Assembly (NCBI GenBank): GCA_009693435.1
Contig: SHXF01000139.1
Span: forward strand, 1-9,721
Origin: Betaproteobacteria bacterium
GTDB lineage: Bacteria; Pseudomonadota; Gammaproteobacteria; Burkholderiales; SG8-39
Direction: 5' to 3'
Length of the DNA: 9,721 nucleotides
A model generated the notes under the pieces. The model was not told the DNA's origin. It did not search any database and worked only from the letters and a program-made list of their open reading frames with translations. Both the position numbers and the translations under genes were made by a program. Below are positions 6,336 through 9,721 of this stretch, piece after piece. The first letter of the stretch is position 1. The number at the start of each line of letters is the position of its first letter.

Positions 6336-7451
6336 TTACGTTCGCCGCAATTCCTGAACCGAACCGACAAACCGCCCATCGTGGTGCCGCAGCGCCAGAG
6401 TCACCGAACGCGTCACGCCGAAAGTCGGGATGAAAGCCGAGTGCTTGCCCGCGCCGCCCACCACAACCAGCAGGAAATCCTCCGGCTTCTGCGCCACCGG
6501 TACGCGCGCATCCGGACCAGCGCTGCCGAGGCGCTCGGGGAATTTCAAACGCAGGCGCCGCTCGATATTCTCCTCGGAAAAACGCTCCAGCGAGACCCAC
6601 GCGTGTTCCCACAGGTAGCGTCTGGCATCGGTTTTCGAGTAGCCTCCTCGCGCAACCGTCGCGGCATGCTCGGGACTGAAGGCGATCACTGGCTCGCCGG
6701 AGTAGGCAATGTCGTTGGTGCCGGGGGTCGCCGTTGTCGCGGCTATCATCCGCAGAATGCCCTCGGCGGTAGTGCTCTCATGATCGTTGACGTTATGCGG
6801 TGCTTCTGCGCCTACCAGGGTCACCGTGCTCACATCCATCGCAAAACCGCGCTCGACGTGCAGCGGCTCCCACGGGCTCTCCTGTTCGTTTTCGGCGATG
6901 CAGTAACTAAACTTCGCCGGCGAGCCGAACGTGGCCATATCGCCGGTACCCGGCACCGCTCCGCCGATGTTCACCAGCGCCAGCCGGATCGCGCGGCCAA
7001 TCGTCGAATTGCTCTGCCGTCCCGGCCCGAACGCGTTGTGCCCGGCATTAATGTTGAGTTCCCTCGCCACCGGTCCGTTGACGATCAGCAGCGGCGCGCA
7101 CAAATGAGTCGTCGCCTGGATTCCGTACAGATTGAACGATTCCACGCACATTGCCTCGACGGCCAGCATGACCAGCGGAAAATATTCCGGCCGGCATCCC
7201 GCCATCACCGCGTTCGCGGCCAACCGCCAGGGCGTCGCTTCACCCCAGCGAGGGGGCATGAACCCGATCGGCTGGTTCCACGGACGATCGCAATATTCGA
7301 GCATCTGCTCGACGCGGCGCAGGCTGGGCGGCATGATCGGCAACCCGTCACCCCATCCGCGCTCCAGAAACAATTCGTTCAACGCCTGGAAATCGTCTTC
7401 CGCCGTAAAGCTCACGCCGGGATCGCCCAGCAGATGCGTCAATTCGCTCAT
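6336..7451 (-). CDS. Conserved GWGDGLP-type protein of unknown function, coupled to a UGSC selenoprotein
   Basis: This 371-residue soluble-looking protein has no signal peptide or membrane segment. I recognise the family by its motifs but know no established reaction for it: ERGWGDGLPIMPP (30-42), NAVMAGCRPEY (80-90), QATTHLCAPLLIVNGP (112-127), the glycine-rich NIGGAVPGTGD (161-171), SPWEPLHVERGF (192-203) and VGGAGKHSAFIPTFG (331-345). Cysteines are at 54, 86, 102, 118 and 184; C86 and C118 lie within these motifs. Its ATG (7449-7451) overlaps the TGA stop of the upstream UGSC gene as ATGA, and no separate strong ribosome-binding site is evident, pointing to translational coupling and a joint function with that redox protein. 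A role in thiol/selenol chemistry on the ligand of the upstream Bug receptor is inference from context. The sequence looks complete, ending just before a Bug-gene scrap. Confidence 0.7.
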   Translation of the reverse strand: MSELTHLLGDPGVSFTAEDDFQALNELFLERGWGDGLPIMPPSLRRVEQMLEYCDRPWNQPIGFMPPRWGEATPWRLAANAVMAGCRPEYFPLVMLAVEAMCVESFNLYGIQATTHLCAPLLIVNGPVARELNINAGHNAFGPGRQSNSTIGRAIRLALVNIGGAVPGTGDMATFGSPAKFSYCIAENEQESPWEPLHVERGFAMDVSTVTLVGAEAPHNVNDHESTTAEGILRMIAATTATPGTNDIAYSGEPVIAFSPEHAATVARGGYSKTDARRYLWEHAWVSLERFSEENIERRLRLKFPERLGSAGPDARVPVAQKPEDFLLVVVGGAGKHSAFIPTFGVTRSVTLALRHHDGRFVGSVQELRRT

Positions 7452-7990
7452 CGCGTAAAATTACGGATCAGATCGAGCAGTTGCGGAAGCGCGTGCTCGG
7501 CGCGCGATTTGACTTCAGACATGGCAAGGCCGCCCAACGGATGAGGAATGACGATCAAAGTCATATCCGGCACACCGAAAACCCCCGCCTGCGTTCTCGC
7601 CAGATTCAGAAAGGCTTCGGAACAAACCACCGCGGTCATCGGCCCGCGGCGCCGGAGCTCGGCCATGTCGTGGACACTCCACGACGTGCACGCACCTCAG
7701 TCCGCCATTGCGCTGACGACGAGGTCTGCCTCCGCGGCGAGCTGATCGAGTAGCATCGGGTCCGCCGCGGCCGCGGAGTTCGGCTTGCGCAGCGAACTCA
7801 ACGAACCGATGGGAAGTGCCGCGCGCGATCCTTCGATCAGGAGCGCCAGCAGATGATCTGCATTACCCTTGCTGTTGTCGAGCACGCCCAATCGAATACC
7901 GGCGCCACCATCATACTTGCGCACGCCGATCTTCGCGGGGCGTTGCCGCGGCGGCGCCTCGGGCACGATGAATATATCGCTATTGCTCAA
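7448..7990 (-). CDS. UGSC-family selenoprotein with in-frame UGA read as selenocysteine
   Basis: These 180 residues are read through an in-frame TGA at 7697-7699 (residue 98). The two halves share one frame, and together they give LGVLDNSKGNAD (34-45), ADLVVSAMAD-U-GACTSWSVHDMAELRRRG and AVVCSEAF (120-127), then VIPHPLGGL (147-155). This is the order of the UGSC protein family, whose redox motif is [U/C]-G-S-C-T; here it is U98-G-A-C101-T, with alanine for serine. The start is TTG at 7988-7990, chosen for a perfect GGAGGT six bases upstream. No ATG lies between it and the end of the preceding Bug gene, and an ATG further upstream would overlap that gene entirely. The gene follows the Bug receptor by 61 bp and overlaps the next gene by ATGA. 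The biochemical role is unknown; a thiol/selenol redox function is inferred from the motif. The alternative is a nonsense mutation, made unlikely by the exact motif position and the adjacent SECIS-like hairpin. Confidence 0.85.
7667..7699 (-). promoter_or_regulatory. Sec UGA codon with bacterial SECIS-like hairpin
   Basis: On the minus strand the TGA (7699-7697) is followed after 11 nt by GTCGTGGA, loop GTG, TCCACGAC (7685-7667), a perfect 8-bp stem with a three-base loop. The loop begins 19-20 nt after the UGA, and G is among the first loop bases. Both fit the general bacterial SECIS pattern (apical loop roughly 16-37 nt downstream, G early in the loop). The hairpin lies inside the coding sequence for residues SWSVHD, so it serves both protein and RNA. 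SelB binding is inferred, not shown. Confidence 0.75.
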
Positions 7991-8002
7991 GATATGACCT
8001 CC
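7991..8002 (-). promoter_or_regulatory. Strong Shine-Dalgarno that decides a TTG start
   Basis: The minus strand reads GGAGGTCATATC immediately before TTG at 7990-7988. The GGAGGT core with six bases of spacing fixes translation start at a non-ATG codon and separates the UGSC reading frame from the overlapping 3' end of the Bug gene. Confidence 0.65.
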
Positions 8003-8051
8003 GTTTACAAAGGTTCCCGCCCACTGGGGAAACACATCTATTGCGGACGGT

Positions 8052-9017
8052 TTACTCCATCCTGATACCAACCTCGCGCGCAAGCTTGCCCTTGGTTTCG
8101 AATTCAGCTTTGATATACGCAGCGAATTCCTCCGGCGACGCGCTGGCGGCAAGATCCACACCGCGCTCAACGTAGCGCTTGTGCAATTCAGGCAGGCGCA
8201 CCACGCGCGCCACTTCGCTTTGCAGCCTGACCAGCACCTCACGCGGCGTGCCTGCGGGCGCCATCAAACCATTGAAAGTGATGTCTTCAAAGCCTTTGAG
8301 CCCGGATTCGTCAATGGTTGGAATATTTGGAAACATCGGCGCGCGCTTGAGGCTGGTTAGCCCCAGCGCGCGCACCTTGCCCGACGCAATGTGCGGCGCC
8401 GAGGGCCCCAGTTGGTCGAACATGAGTTGCACATTGCCGCTGATGACATCGATCAGTGCGGGCGCCGCGCCCTTGTACGGCACATGCAGCATTTTGATGC
8501 CGGCCTGACGGCTGAACAACTCGCCCGCGAAATGGCCCGTGCCGCCAGTGCCGCCTGAGCCGTACGCCAGTTGCCCTGGTCTTGATTTGGCGAGCGCGAT
8601 GAATTCCTTCACGGTGCGCACCGGCAGCGCCGGATTAACTTCCAGCACCTGCGGCACCAGGCAGGTCAACGTCACCGCCGCAAAGTCCTTGATGGGATCG
8701 TATCCCGCGGTGGGCATGATAGGCGGCACCGTGGCAAAAGTGTTGGCCATCGCGAGCAGCGTATAGCCGTCGGGCGCGCTGCGCGCCACCATCTGCGTGC
8801 CCACGATACTGCTCGCGCTGGGCCGGTTGTCGACGATCACCTGCTGGCCGAATTTTTCGCTCATGGCTTGTGCCACCCCGCGTACCACGAAATCCACATT
8901 GCCGCCGGGCGCCACCGGCACGATGATGCGTATGGCTTTGGCGGGGTAGTTCTGCGCCGCGACCTGGATTGAAGCCAACGACGCGCACGCTGCGGACAAC
9001 AAGATCATATTTTTCAC
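8052..9017 (-). CDS. Bug/TctC-type periplasmic solute-binding protein leading the UGSC operon
   Basis: This is a 321-residue solute receptor of the tripartite tricarboxylate transporter family. The signal peptide is about residues 1-21, ending IQVAAQ. Family blocks are YPAKAIRIIVPVAPGGNVD, DNRPSASSIVGTQMVA, APDGYTLL, YDPIKDFAAVTL, GTGGTGHFAGELF, HVPYKGAAPALIDVISG, PTIDESGLKGFED and a C-terminal EVGIRME. The start is GTG at 9015-9017, with GGAGG four bases upstream; the ATG three codons later is placed less well. The first loop reads VAPGG rather than FPPGG, a common variation. It is the first gene of the minus-strand cluster, with the UGSC selenoprotein starting 61 bp after its stop. It probably delivers the compound that the two downstream proteins act on. 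The ligand is unknown and no transporter membrane subunits are present in the window. Confidence 0.9.
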   Translation of the reverse strand: MKNMILLSAACASLASIQVAAQNYPAKAIRIIVPVAPGGNVDFVVRGVAQAMSEKFGQQVIVDNRPSASSIVGTQMVARSAPDGYTLLAMANTFATVPPIMPTAGYDPIKDFAAVTLTCLVPQVLEVNPALPVRTVKEFIALAKSRPGQLAYGSGGTGGTGHFAGELFSRQAGIKMLHVPYKGAAPALIDVISGNVQLMFDQLGPSAPHIASGKVRALGLTSLKRAPMFPNIPTIDESGLKGFEDITFNGLMAPAGTPREVLVRLQSEVARVVRLPELHKRYVERGVDLAASASPEEFAAYIKAEFETKGKLAREVGIRME

Positions 9018-9471
9018 TGTGCCTCCGATCGTAGTTAACTGATGCTGCTGCAGCGCCCACGCTGGCCGCGATGACCTCGTATGGTCAAAAAAAGCATCGG
9101 CATTGATTTCCAGAAAAACAAAAGAGTTTTCATTGCTGCGGCCTTGATTGTAGGCCGGTATTACCCAAAAGATCTGCGCAATTTACACCGCAGATTACAT
9201 CTTGGCCACGCCGAAACGACCGGGACCCAATAGCGGCACTCATTGCCACTTACAGTGACAACAACCCTGTCCCGCCCTGCCCCAACAAAAAACTCAGACC
9301 GCCTTCCGGTGATAGTAGCGCAGGAGCCCCAGATCAGTCTTTACTGAGCCGCTTGTCCGGTAAGAAAGAGAGCCAAAATCACAAACCGTACCGAGTGTTC
9401 ACATTATTTCTGGCCGCCAGTACCTAGACCTCAAACCCGCTCAAGCAGCGTTCATGCCGCGAACCGTGTGG
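9018..9471. other. About 450 bp without a recognisable gene, upstream of the Bug-UGSC cluster
   Basis: No frame in this stretch resembles a known family, and it is less GC-rich than the genes around it. It must hold the promoter of the minus-strand cluster, but I see no convincing -35/-10 pair. The only operator-like structure is the dyad TGACC-N6-GGTCA at 9072-9087. I see no tRNA, terminator hairpin or array. Confidence 0.5.
9072..9087. promoter_or_regulatory. Possible operator: TGACC-N6-GGTCA dyad
   Basis: A 5-bp inverted repeat with a six-base spacer lies about 55-70 bp upstream of the GTG start of the Bug gene, where an activator or repressor site would be expected. No regulator gene is in the window, and five-base arms can arise by chance. 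Confidence 0.2.
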
Positions 9472-9560
9472 GGCTCTGTCGCATTAAGCAATTTACGCCA
9501 GAAATTCCTTAATGAAATCAATGCCAATTTCTATCCTCTAGTCCTTAATGCGACAGAGCC
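9472..9560. mobile_element. MITE-like 89-bp unit with perfect 17-bp terminal inverted repeats
   Basis: GGCTCTGTCGCATTAAG at 9472-9488 is the exact reverse complement of CTTAATGCGACAGAGCC at 9544-9560. The 55-bp interior is AT-rich and non-coding. It contains a TCCTTAATG copy (9506-9514) that repeats part of the right end (9542-9550), and a small dyad AGAAATT/AATTTCT. The ends resemble IS terminal repeats beginning GG-[CT]-x-CTGT, such as those of IS6-like elements, but I cannot name the parent. No target duplication is visible: the flanks differ (CCGTGTGG and GCGCGATA). Its right end coincides with the point where an IS3 transposase loses similarity. Confidence 0.6.
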
Positions 9561-9638
9561 GCGCGATACGCCCGCCAGAGCGCATTGCTGAACCACGGCC
9601 ACGGCGTTGCCGCTGTCGATCCACGCTTGGCGAATCAT
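9561..9638 (-). pseudogene. IS3-family orfB transposase, N-terminal remnant
   Basis: The ATG at 9636-9638 overlaps the orfA stop (ATGA) in the -1 frame, the usual IS3 arrangement. The 26 codons before the boundary read MIRQAWIDSGNAV, AVVQQCALAGVSR, matching the start of IS3-type orfB products, which normally continue into a TVY segment. Here similarity stops at 9561, at the inverted-repeat unit; the frame runs on into it and reaches a stop within about ten codons. The integrase-core domain is missing, so it is non-functional. Confidence 0.65.
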
Positions 9639-9721
9639 GGCAGGCTGATCCCGGACTTTTTTTTCAGCCAGTCCAGTTCCATCTTCAGTTTGCCTATCTC
9701 GCTATACAGCAACTCCGGCTC
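9635..9721 (-). CDS. IS3-family orfA transposase, C-terminal end (runs off window)
   Basis: The last 28 residues are visible and end LYSEIGKLKMELDWLKKKSG then ISLP. This is the leucine-zipper-like tail typical of IS3-family OrfA proteins, which carry the helix-turn-helix DNA-binding domain at the N-terminus (outside the window). A run of eight A residues followed by G on the minus strand (9664-9656) encodes KKK and is the classic site of -1 programmed frameshifting that makes the OrfAB fusion transposase. The orfB it would fuse to is cut short at 9561, so the element is defective. Confidence 0.72.
   Translation of the reverse strand, partial: EPELLYSEIGKLKMELDWLKKKSGISLP

Noticed and set aside
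6294..7544. Plus-strand open frame of 416 codons opposite the GWGDGLP protein
   Set aside because: An antisense shadow. The minus-strand frame has conserved blocks and is coupled to the UGSC gene.
7697..8242. A stand-alone 181-residue minus-strand protein ending at 7697
   Set aside because: Its first 84 codons overlap the 3' end of the Bug gene in another frame and look random. Only the part after the TTG at 7990 has family similarity, and it continues through the TGA into the next frame segment.
9018..9471. Possible tRNA, small RNA or CRISPR repeats in the gene-free stretch
   Set aside because: No cloverleaf, regular repeat spacing or terminator hairpin could be found by eye.
9472..9560. 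Rho-independent terminator formed by the 17-bp inverted repeat
   Set aside because: The 55-bp gap between the arms and the lack of a following T-run do not fit a terminator. A transposon-end pair is the better reading.

Overview
The window is GC-rich DNA of Burkholderiales (betaproteobacterial) character. The main reason is its density of Bug/TctC-type periplasmic solute-binding proteins, a family strongly expanded in Bordetella, Cupriavidus and their relatives. Five Bug loci lie in 9.7 kb: three look complete, one is a 5' half and one is a short internal scrap. No TctA/TctB membrane components are present. CoA-dependent catabolic genes and several insertion-sequence remnants mark it as an accessory, rearranged region.

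Layout. At the left edge an integrase-core IS (minus strand, only its first 21 codons inside the window) abuts and truncates a Bug gene (130-603, minus). A second Bug gene (632-1591, minus) lies just upstream of it in the same direction. From 1592 to about 2500 there is IS debris: a pair of TTGTCCG direct repeats, then an IS630-type transposase remnant with a frameshift and a lost C-terminus. A plus-strand cluster follows: Bug protein (2660-3646), CaiB/BaiF class III CoA-transferase (3699-4958) and a double-hotdog MaoC/FAS1-type enoyl-CoA hydratase or dehydratase (5038-6186). This is a plausible import, CoA-activation and hydration module for an unidentified carboxylic acid. The dehydratase ends inside a 160-bp antisense fragment of another Bug gene.

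The most interesting part is the minus-strand cluster 9017-6336: a Bug protein, then a UGSC-family redox protein, then a 371-residue GWGDGLP-type protein of unknown function. The UGSC gene (7448-7990) would be called as two broken ORFs, but both lie in one frame and are separated only by a TGA codon at 7697-7699. That TGA falls exactly on the family's U-G-[SA]-C redox motif. Starting 11 nt after it is a perfect 8-bp stem with a 3-nt loop, as expected of a bacterial SECIS. I read this as a selenoprotein with Sec at residue 98. Its stop overlaps the start of the 371-residue protein (ATGA), so the two are probably translationally coupled.

The right edge holds 450 bp without a recognisable gene, then an 89-bp MITE-like unit with perfect 17-bp inverted ends (9472-9560). 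It abuts a truncated IS3-family element (9561-9721) that carries the typical poly-A slippery site between orfA and orfB.
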